A stretch of 64,000 nucleotides of DNA from Flavobacterium aerium (GTDB lineage: Bacteria; Bacteroidota; Bacteroidia; Flavobacteriales; Flavobacteriaceae). The position numbers were made by a program, and so were the translations under genes. This document shows, piece by piece, positions 27,998-37,000 of the stretch. Below the pieces are notes generated by a model. The model was given only the letters and a program-made list of their open reading frames with translations, had not been told where the DNA came from and made no database searches. The first letter of the stretch is position 1. The number at the start of each line of letters is the position of its first letter. The DNA lies in contig NZ_JARQWR010000012.1 of the NCBI RefSeq assembly GCF_030766725.1, positions 1-64,000 on the forward strand, read 5' to 3'.

Positions 27998-28420
27998 TTA
28001 CAATTCTTTCCGGTCGATAAAATTGTTTAATAAACTAAGTAAGACTTCTTTGTCTCTTTTTAGATCTTCAATTTGAGATTTCAAAGTTTCAATCATTTCA
28101 TACTTAGCCCGGATGATGCGTTCTAAGTCATTTTCAAAAATCTCATTTACTTTGTGGTTGTTGTCTTGGTCAGAAACATATCCGCCTTTCATGGTTCCTC
28201 TACCCGTCAAGATCCATTCGGAATCAATACTGTAGATATCGCTTAGGTCCGCTACTAAATCTACACCGATGTTCATGCGTTTATTCAGAATTTCAGAAAG
28301 TTTGCTTTTGCCAATTTTTAATTTTGAAGCGATAGCCGATTTATTCTCATCTTTTTCAGTAGCGATGATATGGTATATAGCCTCCTTAAAGCGTTCGTTA
28401 ATAGATTCTTTGCTATTCAT
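27998..28420 (-). CDS. Helix-turn-helix regulator with coiled-coil tail
   Basis: A 140-residue protein. Residues 5-75 resemble the DNA-binding part of phage-type repressors (SAIASKLKIGKSKLSEILN, then IDSEWILTGRG, a motif frequent in Bacteroidota XRE proteins). The tail from about 100 to 135 is a probable coiled coil. There is no peptidase domain, so RecA-dependent cleavage is not expected. It has the same layout as the XRE genes at 18343 and 45623. No phage genes are nearby. Confidence 0.8.
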   Translation of the reverse strand: MNSKESINERFKEAIYHIIATEKDENKSAIASKLKIGKSKLSEILNKRMNIGVDLVADLSDIYSIDSEWILTGRGTMKGGYVSDQDNNHKVNEIFENDLERIIRAKYEMIETLKSQIEDLKRDKEVLLSLLNNFIDRKEL

Positions 28421-28658
28421 ATTTCAAAATATTTATATATTTTCGTATTAATTATTTTTTATTTCTAATTTTCTGTATTATATTTGTTATATTCTGAAAT
28501 AACATGATATTTCATGTACTCTTGAAAAACAATTAATAGGCAATATAAGAAAAAAGATAGTGGTTCAAGTGTATAATAAGCCTTTTTTTATATTAAAAAA
28601 GTAGGAGAATTATGCTTAATTGGTACTAAATATCGAATAGAAGCCAGAATCAATAAAA

Positions 28659-29771
28659 TCAAAAATCCTTTTTCTTTGCAATCACCTTTATTTTCTTCTT
28701 GTAGAATACATCATTCATTTTTTTAATATACGTATCCATTTCTGTAGCCACTGTTTTAAAATAGCCAGCGTATTCCTGTAAAGTTTCTTCTGTAAGAGTG
28801 GTGTAGTTTAGAGATTCTGCTAGTCCAAGCATAGTAGCAACGGGTCTTCTCATCACATGAGAGATTGAAAATAGAATTTCTTCTAATGCAGTAATGTATT
28901 CTTTTTTTTCGGAGATATTGAGGATAATACCTTGAAGCTTTGTGACTTCTCCATTTGAATCTAATAGGGGCTCAATTTCGACTAATCGCCAGACATAATT
29001 ATTTTCAAAGTCCTGAATACGGTATTCCATCGTTCGGGATTCTTTGTTTAGTATTATCGTTTTAACCTCACGATCAATGATTTCTAAATCTTCTGGATGA
29101 ACGCGTTCTCGTATGGCTTCCCGTGTTACGATTGTTCCCGGTTGGAAATAATACAATCGTAGTAAATTGGGAGAATATTCTATTTCTTTTGTTTGAAGAT
29201 CGACAGTCCAATTGGCAAAATCTGCAGATTGCTGCGCTTCATTAAACGCTAGTTTTAGATTCTTTAGTTTCAAACTCGTTTCACTTAGTTTTTTTCGAAT
29301 TCTAAACTCTTTTTTTCGCAGTTCTAATTCCTTTACAATACGTAAAGCTAGTATTTTGAGTATTCGTAGTTGCTCATCATTGATTGTACTGGGTTCATAA
29401 TCCATAATGCACAAGGTTCCTAAAACTTCTTCTTGAGAAGTAATCAAAGGAACACCGGTATAGAATCGAATAGAAGGATTTTCGGTTGATGGAAGAATAT
29501 CTTTAAAACGTTCATCCAATAGGATATCATGAATAACCAATGTCTTATCTAGCGATAAAGTAGAAGCGTGTTTGCAAATGATGCATTCCAAAGCATTCTC
29601 ATTGTTCTTGGTGTAGAACCATTGAGTTTTTGAATGTAATAACGATACCAATGCAATAGGTTTCCCACACGTAGCTGAAGCAATTTCCATAATATCATTA
29701 AATGACTTTTCTGGAAGAGCATCAAGGATGTTATAATCCTCAAGTAGTTTAGTGATAGGAACTGAGCTCAT
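28659..29771 (-). CDS. GAF-PAS protein with a histidine-kinase DHp helix but no ATPase domain
   Basis: A 370-residue soluble sensor. A GAF domain spans about 20-150 (FYTGVPLITSQEEVLGTLCI), a PAS domain about 185-290 (MEYRIQDFENNYVWRLVEIEPLLD shortened here to its ends) and then SISHVMRRPVATMLGL, a DHp-like helix with His305 in phosphoacceptor position. The protein ends 65 residues later without the N, G1 or G2 boxes of an HATPase domain. It may be phosphorylated in trans or act by dimerising. No response regulator is adjacent. Confidence 0.8.
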   Translation of the reverse strand: MSSVPITKLLEDYNILDALPEKSFNDIMEIASATCGKPIALVSLLHSKTQWFYTKNNENALECIICKHASTLSLDKTLVIHDILLDERFKDILPSTENPSIRFYTGVPLITSQEEVLGTLCIMDYEPSTINDEQLRILKILALRIVKELELRKKEFRIRKKLSETSLKLKNLKLAFNEAQQSADFANWTVDLQTKEIEYSPNLLRLYYFQPGTIVTREAIRERVHPEDLEIIDREVKTIILNKESRTMEYRIQDFENNYVWRLVEIEPLLDSNGEVTKLQGIILNISEKKEYITALEEILFSISHVMRRPVATMLGLAESLNYTTLTEETLQEYAGYFKTVATEMDTYIKKMNDVFYKKKIKVIAKKKDF

Positions 29772-29939
29772 TAGATTAAAACAGCTTTTTTAAGTTGCTC
29801 ATAGAATCTTTTATTGAGTACTGTTTGTATGGCATAGAGATAAATTAAATGGATAAATAATGAAACTATATACAAGAATTAAAGATAGTAATACTTTTTA
29901 AATAATCTTGACTATACTTATTAACGGCTTTTTTAGCAG

Positions 29940-30188
29940 TTAATTATTATTTGATTTCATATCTAGTGTATGATCTTTTTTTGACCATAGATGTGATTCT
30001 TTCTTCGATTGGATTTTCTTCGAATAGAATAATGTGAAAATAATTATACCACTAATGATTAATAATAGTACTTCTAAAGAAAAATAAAGTAGGTCGAAGT
30101 CTCTATCTATACGGATTAATTTGATTAATACTTCATAGAGCGTAATCCCAAAAAGGATAAAAGCGAGAAATAGTAGGATGGGTCTCAT
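29940..30188 (-). CDS. Small two-helix membrane protein
   Basis: An 82-residue protein with two hydrophobic helices (about 3-23 and 35-55) and a charged, Lys-rich cytoplasmic tail. I do not recognise the family. It lies alone between the sensor gene and the broken AraC gene; coding status rests on the clean membrane pattern. Confidence 0.55.
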   Translation of the reverse strand: MRPILLFLAFILFGITLYEVLIKLIRIDRDFDLLYFSLEVLLLIISGIIIFTLFYSKKIQSKKESHLWSKKDHTLDMKSNNN

Positions 30189-30472
30189 GTTTATGTATTT
30201 TAAGGATAATTATTGTATGTGATAGATTCAGGGGGCTGAATGATTTAGTAAATTTAACATTTTATATTTAAATAAATTAATAAAAAATTAACAAATATTT
30301 ATTTTAAAGTTAAATTTTAATAAAAAAATTGCTCATTCTCTTGAGGGGATAAATTCGATGCGATAGAAAAGGTAATTCTTAGGATGATTATTAATAAAAG
30401 GAAGTAGAGAGCGTTAATTAATCTGTTTTTTTTACATTTATAAATTCTAAATCAAGACTCCAATCCTATTAA

Positions 30473-31351
30473 TTGATGAAAAAATTAGACCATAAGGTTG
30501 TTTCAGAAGACGGACAAATATTACTACAAGTTTCAAACAGAACATTTACTTCCAATGTTTTTTTACAGTCATCTTTATATACTATTATTATACTCACAAA
30601 AGGGACGGGAAGTTGTAAGGTTGATTTTGGGACGTATGAATTTACTGCCCCAGCAATTGTATTTGCTACTCCTTTTCAGAAAATAGAACTAGATGGTCAA
30701 GGAATTGAGGAACTTAAAATCATGCAATTTCATGGAGATTTTTATTGTATTGAATACCATAAAAAAGAAGTAGCCTGTAATGGACTATTATTTAATAACG
30801 CTTATATATCGCCCGTGCTGACTTTATCGGACAGTGAAATAGAGGATTTTAATTCTTTATATGAGTAGATTGTGAAAGAGGTAGAACAAGATGAAGAATT
30901 GAATGAAATCGTGTTAACGTCCTATCTTCAGTTATTTTTAGCAAAATCGAGTAAAATTAAAAGGGCAGTTTTAACAGAAGATTTGGCACCATCAATAATG
31001 GTCGATGAGATTATGGAACGATTTAAAATTCTATTGGAACAACATTTTTTAGCATTGCATAAACCATCAGACTATGCTAATTTACTACACATCACACCAA
31101 ATGTATTGTCTAAACGATGCAAACTCTATTTTAGAAAAACACCCACTCAGCTCATCCAAGAGCGTATTATTATTGAAGCAAAGAAAAAAATACACCTTAC
31201 CCGATTGAGTATTAAAGAAATTGCATTTGAGTTACAGTTTCAAGATGAACATTATTTTAGTCGTTTTTTTAAAAAGATAACAGGTATTTCTCCTCAAAAA
31301 TTCCGAAACTCAGCAGGAATCTCCATCGTAGCAGATTTGTCCATGCAATAA
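30473..31351 (+). pseudogene. AraC-family regulator interrupted by an in-frame TAG
   Basis: Two open stretches in the same frame, 30473-30865 and from 30869 to 31351, are separated only by TAG at 30866-30868. Together they make a normal AraC regulator of 292 codons: a cupin-like sensor domain, then a C-terminal double HTH (YANLLHITPNVLSKRCK and FQDEHYFSRFFKKITGISP). A single base change at the TAG would restore it. Reinitiation at GTG 30872 could still make the DNA-binding part. It lies directly upstream of the DUF417 gene, probably its former regulator. Confidence 0.85.
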
Positions 31352-31364
31352 CCCTTTTTATCCA

Positions 31365-31395
31365 TTGAGGTCGATTTTGTAATCTTCTAATTTTG
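31365..31395 (+). promoter_or_regulatory. Promoter of the DUF417 gene
   Basis: TTG at 31365-31367, 20-base spacer, TAATTTTG at 31388-31395. The ATG at 31422 is 27 bases on. Confidence 0.6.
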
Positions 31396-31421
31396 TTTTG
31401 TATAAATTAAAAGAGAATAAA

Positions 31422-31988
31422 ATGAATCGAATGCTGCATTTTTTTGCCAATACACAACAGGGTATGGTGAACGTACTTAGAATATCAATTTTTATTGTAA
31501 TGGTTTGGATCGGAGGTTTGAAAGCTTTTCAATACGAAGCCGATGGGATTGTTCCTTTTGTGGCAAATAGTCCACTAATGAGTTTTTTTTACCATAAACA
31601 AGCCCCTGAATATAAACAACACATGAATAAAGAGGGAGAGTATAAACCAGAGAATGTGGCTTGGCATCAAGAGAATGGCACCTATTTATTTTCGTATGGA
31701 TTAGGAACAGCGATTGTGCTAATCGGGACTTTGGTCTTATTCGGGATTTTTAATCCGAAAATAGGATTGATTGGAGGTATTTTAACTGCGGGAATGGCAT
31801 TGGTTACAGTATCTTTTTTAATTACCACACCAGAAACCTTTGTTGGGAATTTAGGTGGGCCAGATTTTGGATTTCCGTATTTGTCAGGAGCGGGTAGATT
31901 GGTTATAAAAGATGTAATAATGTTTGCTGGAGCCTTAGTAATTGTATCCGACTGTGCCCGAAGAATATTAAAATCAGAGAAAGTTTAA
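31422..31988 (+). CDS. DUF417 (YkgB/RclC-like) membrane protein
   Basis: A 188-residue membrane protein with about four helices. I start at ATG 31422 (MNRMLHFF), since an in-frame TTG upstream lies at the -7 box. RISIFIVMVWIGGLKAFQYEADGI and the extramembrane segment VANSPLMSFFY, with the later FLITTPE and LSGAGRLVIKD blocks, fit DUF417. The best-known member, RclC of E. coli, belongs to a hypochlorite-response operon controlled by an AraC protein, RclR; here too an AraC gene sits immediately upstream, but it is broken. Confidence 0.85.
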   Translation: MNRMLHFFANTQQGMVNVLRISIFIVMVWIGGLKAFQYEADGIVPFVANSPLMSFFYHKQAPEYKQHMNKEGEYKPENVAWHQENGTYLFSYGLGTAIVLIGTLVLFGIFNPKIGLIGGILTAGMALVTVSFLITTPETFVGNLGGPDFGFPYLSGAGRLVIKDVIMFAGALVIVSDCARRILKSEKV

Positions 31989-32009
31989 TACAGAAGATCC
32001 CAAACTATA

Positions 32010-32228
32010 TTAAGGACATACTTCGGCTAGTTTTTTATTTCGCTCGGTATTAATTTTTAGTAATAAATCATAAACACCTTCTGGACCAGGATTAAGTAAT
32101 ACCTCATTGACTTTTTGGTCATATTCACGATTAATTTCTCTTTTTTTTACTTCACATCGATCTTCTTCACTTTCACTAGAACAAGCAAAACAAAAAAGTA
32201 ATAAGACAAAAATATATATGTTTTTCAT
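32010..32228 (-). CDS. Small lipoprotein
   Basis: A 72-residue predicted lipoprotein. I choose the ATG at 32228 (MKNIYIFV), which gives a signal with lipobox CFAC (Cys16), rather than an ATG 36 bases upstream. The mature part is short, charged and helical (EVKKREINREYDQKVNEVLL), with two cysteines. I do not recognise the family. Confidence 0.6.
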   Translation of the reverse strand: MKNIYIFVLLLFCFACSSESEEDRCEVKKREINREYDQKVNEVLLNPGPEGVYDLLLKINTERNKKLAEVCP

Positions 32229-32303
32229 ATTTGAATGGCGGATTATGTATGATTCTACAGTCAAAGCAAATTTACAGGAGTTTATGGGATATAAAAGAAT
32301 CTA

Positions 32304-32456
32304 GTTGAAATAAATTTGATTTAATCCGCTTTTCCAAAAATTTTGATGGACAAACAAACTTGCATAGATCGTTGTAGTGTCCCAACTTATAGTAAACATC
32401 ACATTCGAATTACCACCATTTTTTTCTACAACCCAATATTCAGCCTTATCATGATG
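32304..32456 (-). pseudogene. Coding-like remnant between a lipoprotein and an AraC gene
   Basis: A 51-codon open stretch without a start codon at its head, bounded by TAA and TAG, reads DKAEYWVVEKNGGNSNVMFT then ISWDTTTIYASLFVHQNF. The amino-acid composition is protein-like, so it could be the 3' end of a lost gene. Nothing else is visible in the 570-base spacer 32229-32798. Confidence 0.3.
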
Positions 32457-32798
32457 TTAAAATAGAATTTTGTTTGTTGAATTAAAGTTGTTTTATCGAA
32501 GTAAATAGACAGATGATTTTTTTCTTAACAAAAAATCGAAGAATTAACACTGAAATAATCGAAATTTCTTGCTAATTTTAATGAATGAGCGATTCATGTA
32601 TAGTAAGAATATACTCTGTTTATTAAAGTTGTAAATGCAATAAAATATTTTGATAATATTATTATAACTGGATGAGAATTTCATAATAACCTAATAATTT
32701 AAAAAAAATACGCTATTTGGAATGTTAAATTTAAGTACTATTTTTTATTTTCTGAATTGTTTACGTAATTTTCAGGGTGCTATGAAAGATATTAATAT

Positions 32799-33782
32799 AT
32801 GAAAACACTTACTTATCGGTACAATGTTGAATTAGATTGGGTTGATGAATTTGCGAAAGTTACGGGTGGAAATATAAAAGGCAATTTTATAGAAAGCACC
32901 TCTCCAATTCGTTCAGGAATTCAGTATTTTTCTCAGATAGATTCGGGAATATCTGCCGTGTTGACAGACTTGACCTATGCGGAATCTGTTATGCTGAAAG
33001 AAAAGAATTATGATAATAGTTTCGTTCAGATGTACCATTATATTACAGAAGGAGATATAAATGTTCTTTTGAAAGATAAGATACAATCGTTCGGAAAATG
33101 GGATTATAATATGTCTATTATAGATAGTTCTTTAGACTTGGATTATCGTATTGAGAAAGGATGCCGCCTTTATTTTATTTGTATTTTCATCAAAAAAGCT
33201 TTACTAAAGAAATATTTAGAAGAAACTTTAGAGTATAAAGTGAATTTAGATCACATATTCGATTCTACTAAAAATACCATTATACGATTTGATAGGATGA
33301 GTAATGAGAGTAGAATTCTAATTAATAATCTTAGAAAATTACCCTATGAACATTCGACTTTCAATATCGCATTTAAAAGCGTAGTGTTTGGTCTCATCGG
33401 ACATTATTTAGAAGGAATTACCGTTGATAAGTTTATAATTGGGAAAATGCGTTATGAAGATTTAAAGCTTATTATTGCTTCACAAGCAATCCTTTTAGAT
33501 CATATAAAAGATGCATTTCCAGGGATAGAATATTTGGCAACCGAAGCCTGTATGTCTGCAACAAAATATAAAAAACTATATAAAAAAGTAACCGGATTAA
33601 ACCCCAATGAGTTTTATTTGAAAAATAAAATGGAGCTGGCAAAAGAATTATTAGAATCTGGAAACCATTCTATTAGTGAAGTAGTGGAGCAACTAAATTA
33701 TACAAGTGTATCTTATTTGGCTAAATTATTTAAAGATACTTATGGCATACTTCCAAAAGATTATCTGAATAATTTATCATAG
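32799..33782 (+). CDS. AraC-type regulator, paralogue 1
   Basis: A 327-residue protein with a C-terminal AraC/XylS double helix-turn-helix (about 228-327; EYLATEACMSATKYKKLYKK for HTH1 and VSYLAKLFKDTYGILPKDYL for HTH2). The N-terminal 200 residues form a ligand-binding region of a type I cannot name, opening NVELDWVDEFAKVTGG. Two paralogues lie downstream at 35804 and 37001; the third shares the VELDWVEEYAKALGG opening most closely. The signal is unknown. Confidence 0.82.
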   Translation: MKTLTYRYNVELDWVDEFAKVTGGNIKGNFIESTSPIRSGIQYFSQIDSGISAVLTDLTYAESVMLKEKNYDNSFVQMYHYITEGDINVLLKDKIQSFGKWDYNMSIIDSSLDLDYRIEKGCRLYFICIFIKKALLKKYLEETLEYKVNLDHIFDSTKNTIIRFDRMSNESRILINNLRKLPYEHSTFNIAFKSVVFGLIGHYLEGITVDKFIIGKMRYEDLKLIIASQAILLDHIKDAFPGIEYLATEACMSATKYKKLYKKVTGLNPNEFYLKNKMELAKELLESGNHSISEVVEQLNYTSVSYLAKLFKDTYGILPKDYLNNLS

Positions 33783-33797
33783 ATGGACTAATGAAAT

Positions 33798-33840
33798 AAA
33801 AAAAGAGTATCAGGGTTTATAACTCGGATACTCTTTTTTT
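33798..33840. terminator. Bidirectional terminator between AraC 1 and the SDR
   Basis: AAAAAAAGAGTATC pairs with GATACTCTTTTTTT. The genes on both sides end toward it. Confidence 0.88.
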
Positions 33841-33849
33841 ATGCTATAA

Positions 33850-34614
33850 TTATAGCATCATTCCTCCAGAAACTTCAATGCGTTGAGCATTAACCCATTT
33901 TGCATCATCAGTACATAAAAAAGCAACAACACTTCCTATATCATCTGGGCGACCCACACGGCCTAAAGCAGTAACCGATGCTATTTGTGCATTCACTTGA
34001 GCATTGTCACGCACCATACCTCCGCCAAAATCAGTTTCTATGGCACCTGGCGCTACAATATTTACTCGAATATTACGCTCTCCCAATTCTTTAGCCTGAT
34101 AAATAGTCAACGTTTGCATTGCGCCTTTCATAGCAGCATAAGCAGCATATCCAGGGAAAGCAAAACGAGCTAATCCAGTAGATATATTTACGATACCTCC
34201 ACCATTTGCTATCAATGGTAATGCTTTTTGAGTAAGAAAGAAAGGACCTTTAAATTGTATGTTCAATAAAGTATCAAATTGATCTTCCGTTGTTTCACTG
34301 AAAAGAGCATGAATACCTATTCCGGCATTATTGACTAAGAAATCAAAATGCTCTGCATTGAATGTGGTCTGTAAAGTGTTTTTCACTTCTTTATAAAAAG
34401 CATCAAAACTTGCTATATCAGCAACATTAAGTTGTAAAGCAAAAGCCTTACGTCCTAGAGCTTCAACTTCTTTGACAACAGCCTGTGCTTCTTCTTTTTT
34501 GCTATTGTATGTAAAAAGTACATCAAGTCCTTTTTGAGCAATATTCAATACCATATCTTTTCCTAAACCACGGCTACCGCCAGTAACTAGAGCAATTTTA
34601 GTTGTATGTGCCAT
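33850..34614 (-). CDS. Short-chain dehydrogenase/reductase
   Basis: A 254-residue classical SDR. The NAD(P) motif is TGGSRGLG, the NNAG motif is in LVNNAGIGIHA, and the active site has Ser in VNISTGLARF and YAAYAAMKG with its Tyr and Lys. It reduces or oxidises a carbonyl or alcohol; the substrate is unknown. The next gene upstream, on the same strand, encodes a small AraC regulator, a common pairing for such SDRs. Confidence 0.92.
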   Translation of the reverse strand: MAHTTKIALVTGGSRGLGKDMVLNIAQKGLDVLFTYNSKKEEAQAVVKEVEALGRKAFALQLNVADIASFDAFYKEVKNTLQTTFNAEHFDFLVNNAGIGIHALFSETTEDQFDTLLNIQFKGPFFLTQKALPLIANGGGIVNISTGLARFAFPGYAAYAAMKGAMQTLTIYQAKELGERNIRVNIVAPGAIETDFGGGMVRDNAQVNAQIASVTALGRVGRPDDIGSVVAFLCTDDAKWVNAQRIEVSGGMML

Positions 34615-34643
34615 TTTATTACAAATATTATAATTAGTTAATA

Positions 34644-34651
34644 CAAAGTTA
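34644..34651 (-). promoter_or_regulatory. -7 box of the SDR gene
   Basis: Minus-strand TAACTTTG, 29 bases before the start, so the SDR can be transcribed separately from the AraC gene behind it. Confidence 0.45.
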
Positions 34652-34689
34652 GGAGAGCAATCGTCTTAAAAAATGGTGAGGGTTTCAGT

Positions 34690-35097
34690 TTATTTGGTGA
34701 CAAGTTCAGTATTCGTGAAGTTACGGATTAAAAAGGTTTCACGATACTGTTTTGGAGTCATCTGAACGAATTTTTTGAAAAACTTAGTGAAATTAGAAGG
34801 ATCATAAGTTAGTAGGGTAGCAATACCACTAATTGATATTTTGTTTTCCTCCAATAATGATTTTGAAATAGCTATAATTTTATCTTGGTAAAAAGTGCAA
34901 GGATGTTGTCCTGTAGCATGTTTTACAGTATTAGTGAGATGAGTAGGATGAATATGTAGTATTGCTGCAAAATCCCGAATCTCCAGCATTATCTCCACTC
35001 GACCTTCTAAGAGATCCAATAAATGCTTATCCAATTCTTTTAAATAATCGGCAGTAATCTCATGTTGTCGGGCAAAAACCTTTTTGGGAACACTCAT
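34690..35097 (-). CDS. Short AraC-family regulator (DNA-binding domain only)
   Basis: A 135-residue protein consisting of a 30-residue lead and an AraC double HTH (FAAILHIHPTHLTNTVKHAT; YDPSNFTKFFKKFVQMTPKQ). It lacks an effector domain; this short form is recurrent beside SDR genes in Bacteroidota, so I regard it as complete rather than truncated. It probably regulates the SDR at 33850. Confidence 0.82.
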   Translation of the reverse strand: MSVPKKVFARQHEITADYLKELDKHLLDLLEGRVEIMLEIRDFAAILHIHPTHLTNTVKHATGQHPCTFYQDKIIAISKSLLEENKISISGIATLLTYDPSNFTKFFKKFVQMTPKQYRETFLIRNFTNTELVTK

Positions 35098-35116
35098 AGA
35101 ATAGTATCTGTTTTAA

Positions 35117-35147
35117 CAGTGATAATAACACTGAAATAGTGATGTGT
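35117..35147. promoter_or_regulatory. Half-site repeats upstream of the short AraC gene
   Basis: CAGTG, then CACTG, then AGTGAT form alternating half-sites in 31 bases, 20 to 50 bases before the start at 35097. They could be an autoregulatory operator. Confidence 0.3.
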
Positions 35148-35328
35148 CAAAAACAATATTAGGAAATTTCTTGATAGGAAATAATTATGCAAAGGTAATT
35201 AAAAATTAAATAACCGGCTTTTTGCTTTTTTATAAAAAGAAGTACAATAACTCTTTTCGTGTAGTTGTAACTGGTGGTATATGAGTGTTTTGTGGTCTTT
35301 TTTTTGGTGCTGTTTAGTGAAATAAGAA

Positions 35329-35393
35329 GACTTATTTTACTGTTTTAATGGCTTTTTGTGGGCGTCCATAACTGCCTTTCGAAGGTAAATTTG
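35329..35393 (+). promoter_or_regulatory. Promoter with shared upstream element (copy A)
   Basis: The 35-base element 35329-35363 (core ATGGCTTTTTGTGGGC) matches copy B at 41121-41155 at 30 of 35 positions. A -7 box TAAATTTG lies at 35386-35393, 31 bases after the ATGGCTT core, exactly the spacing of copy B. No TTG at the usual distance. Downstream (35440-35480) a hairpin with AAATCTAGAAGAGCA arms would lie in the leader. Confidence 0.55.
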
Positions 35394-35593
35394 CGCATTG
35401 ATTTTTAAGAGAGTAAAGATTAATAGATCTAAACGAAATCTAGAAGAGCATAATTGCTCTTTTAGATTTTAAAAATCAAGAACATAATTAGATGAAGTAC
35501 CCAACCGAATGCAATAAAGAAAATAAAAGTGCAAGAATTCACTTAATTATAGTAACAACCTAGAGTCTTATTTTCTTCTGATAACCAATAAGT

Positions 35594-35788
35594 ATGAACA
35601 AAAACAGAGTAAGAAAAATTTGCTAAAATCGGTATAATTCTTTTTCAAATAAATACATAGAACCCTACTCAGTATTGATTGAATTTGAAAAAGAACAAAC
35701 ACAACAATGTGAGGTAATTGAATATGAAATCTTCTTCTTGATTAACAAGGAGCAAGATGCTTGTATTGAATATCTCTTTCCCCAATGA
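35594..35788 (+). pseudogene. Decayed small gene with an internal stop
   Basis: A 64-codon reading frame from ATG 35594 to TGA 35786 is interrupted only at codon 11 by TAA (35624-35626). After the stop it reads NRYNSFSNKYIEPYSVLIEF and continues to IEYLFPQ, a convincing protein-like stretch. One base change (TAA from CAA, for example) explains the break. It lies between promoter copy A and AraC 2. I do not recognise the family. The rest of the 706-base spacer 35098-35803 holds the promoter elements described. Confidence 0.5.
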
Positions 35789-35803
35789 TATAATAAATGT
35801 TGT

Positions 35804-36823
35804 ATGAAAGATATAGTATTTAATTTCAGTCATGTTTTTTCATTAAAACCAGACTGGCAGCACCAATTAGTAGAAGGGCTAGGGTGCACATTAAAAGATA
35901 ATAAATTTTTATACCTACCAGAAGAACTAGGAGTAGGATCCTCCTGCTTTTTGGAAGTATTGCCCAATGATCTGTCTGTATTAATTATTGATCAAACATT
36001 AAAAAAGTCGATTAGTTTCACGCGTGAAAGTGTCGATGAGGATTATTGGATTATATACTATGATTTGAGTGATGAATGTTGTGATCATATTGTTGACAAT
36101 TATTCATATAAGGTGGGGTATCAAACAAAACTAGGATTTGGAATTGTTGATTGTGGGGTAAGTAGTTCTTATTTAGCAAAGGTGGATGAACGAATGTATT
36201 CTTTGCGGATTTTTATCCGAAAATCATTACTTAAATCTTTTTTCCCAGATATCTGCTGTGAAGCCTTGTTCAATAGTATATTCAATAATAGAGAGAATAA
36301 AATGTTCTTTTATGGCCATATAGATAGCCGTAGTAAAGTGCTATTGTATCAATTGAAACAAAGAAAAATTGAAGAACCTTATTATGAGTTCTTATTGAAA
36401 AGTACAACATTAAATTTATTGGGATGTTTGGTAAGTCGTATGACTTCCTTTGTTCCAATAACAACAAAACATTTAGACAAAGACATAGAGAAGATGCTGA
36501 AAAGTCAAAAGCATTTATTGTCGGATCTTTCATCAGTGTTTCCTGGTATTGATGTCCTAGCAGGCATTGCGGGAATGTCGGTATCAAAATATAAACGAAT
36601 GTATAAGAGCATATATAAAACTTCTCCAGGTATTTTTTTTAAAAACGAAAAACTAAAATTAGCAAAAGAATTGTTGGAAAGTGGCCGTTTCAAGACGGTA
36701 AGTGCAGTGGCATATGAGCTGGGATATGTAGATCCAACCTATTTTTCATTGAACTATAAAAACTGCTATGGTGTTCTGCCAAGTGTGAATTTTATAAAAG
36801 AATATGGAGAAACCAAGTATTAA
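35804..36823 (+). CDS. AraC-type regulator, paralogue 2
   Basis: A 339-residue paralogue of the 32799 product: an N-terminal sensor region of about 230 residues (opening VFNFSHVFSLKPDWQHQLVE) and a complete C-terminal double HTH (VLAGIAGMSVSKYKRMYKSI, then LGYVDPTYFSLNYKNCYGVL). It is the most divergent of the three in the N-terminal part and has many cysteines there (CCDH, DICCE), a possible redox or metal site. It starts 16 bases after the decayed small gene. Confidence 0.8.
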   Translation: MKDIVFNFSHVFSLKPDWQHQLVEGLGCTLKDNKFLYLPEELGVGSSCFLEVLPNDLSVLIIDQTLKKSISFTRESVDEDYWIIYYDLSDECCDHIVDNYSYKVGYQTKLGFGIVDCGVSSSYLAKVDERMYSLRIFIRKSLLKSFFPDICCEALFNSIFNNRENKMFFYGHIDSRSKVLLYQLKQRKIEEPYYEFLLKSTTLNLLGCLVSRMTSFVPITTKHLDKDIEKMLKSQKHLLSDLSSVFPGIDVLAGIAGMSVSKYKRMYKSIYKTSPGIFFKNEKLKLAKELLESGRFKTVSAVAYELGYVDPTYFSLNYKNCYGVLPSVNFIKEYGETKY

Positions 36824-36921
36824 TCAATAACCAAAAATGAAAAAGAGAGAGATGTAATTTATTAATAAAGCTTAGTTTCTTAGCAGTTTCTTGTAATTTA
36901 TACGGGTTAAATCTATGGTTA

Positions 36922-36953
36922 TTGAAATCGTATAAAAATAGAAAGTATATTTG
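36922..36953 (+). promoter_or_regulatory. Promoter of AraC paralogue 3
   Basis: TTG at 36922-36924, 21-base spacer, TATATTTG at 36946-36953; the ATG is 48 bases on. Confidence 0.55.
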
Positions 36954-37000
36954 TGAGTATAAAATTGTAGAATTAAAGCAAGCTATAAAATTATGATTAT

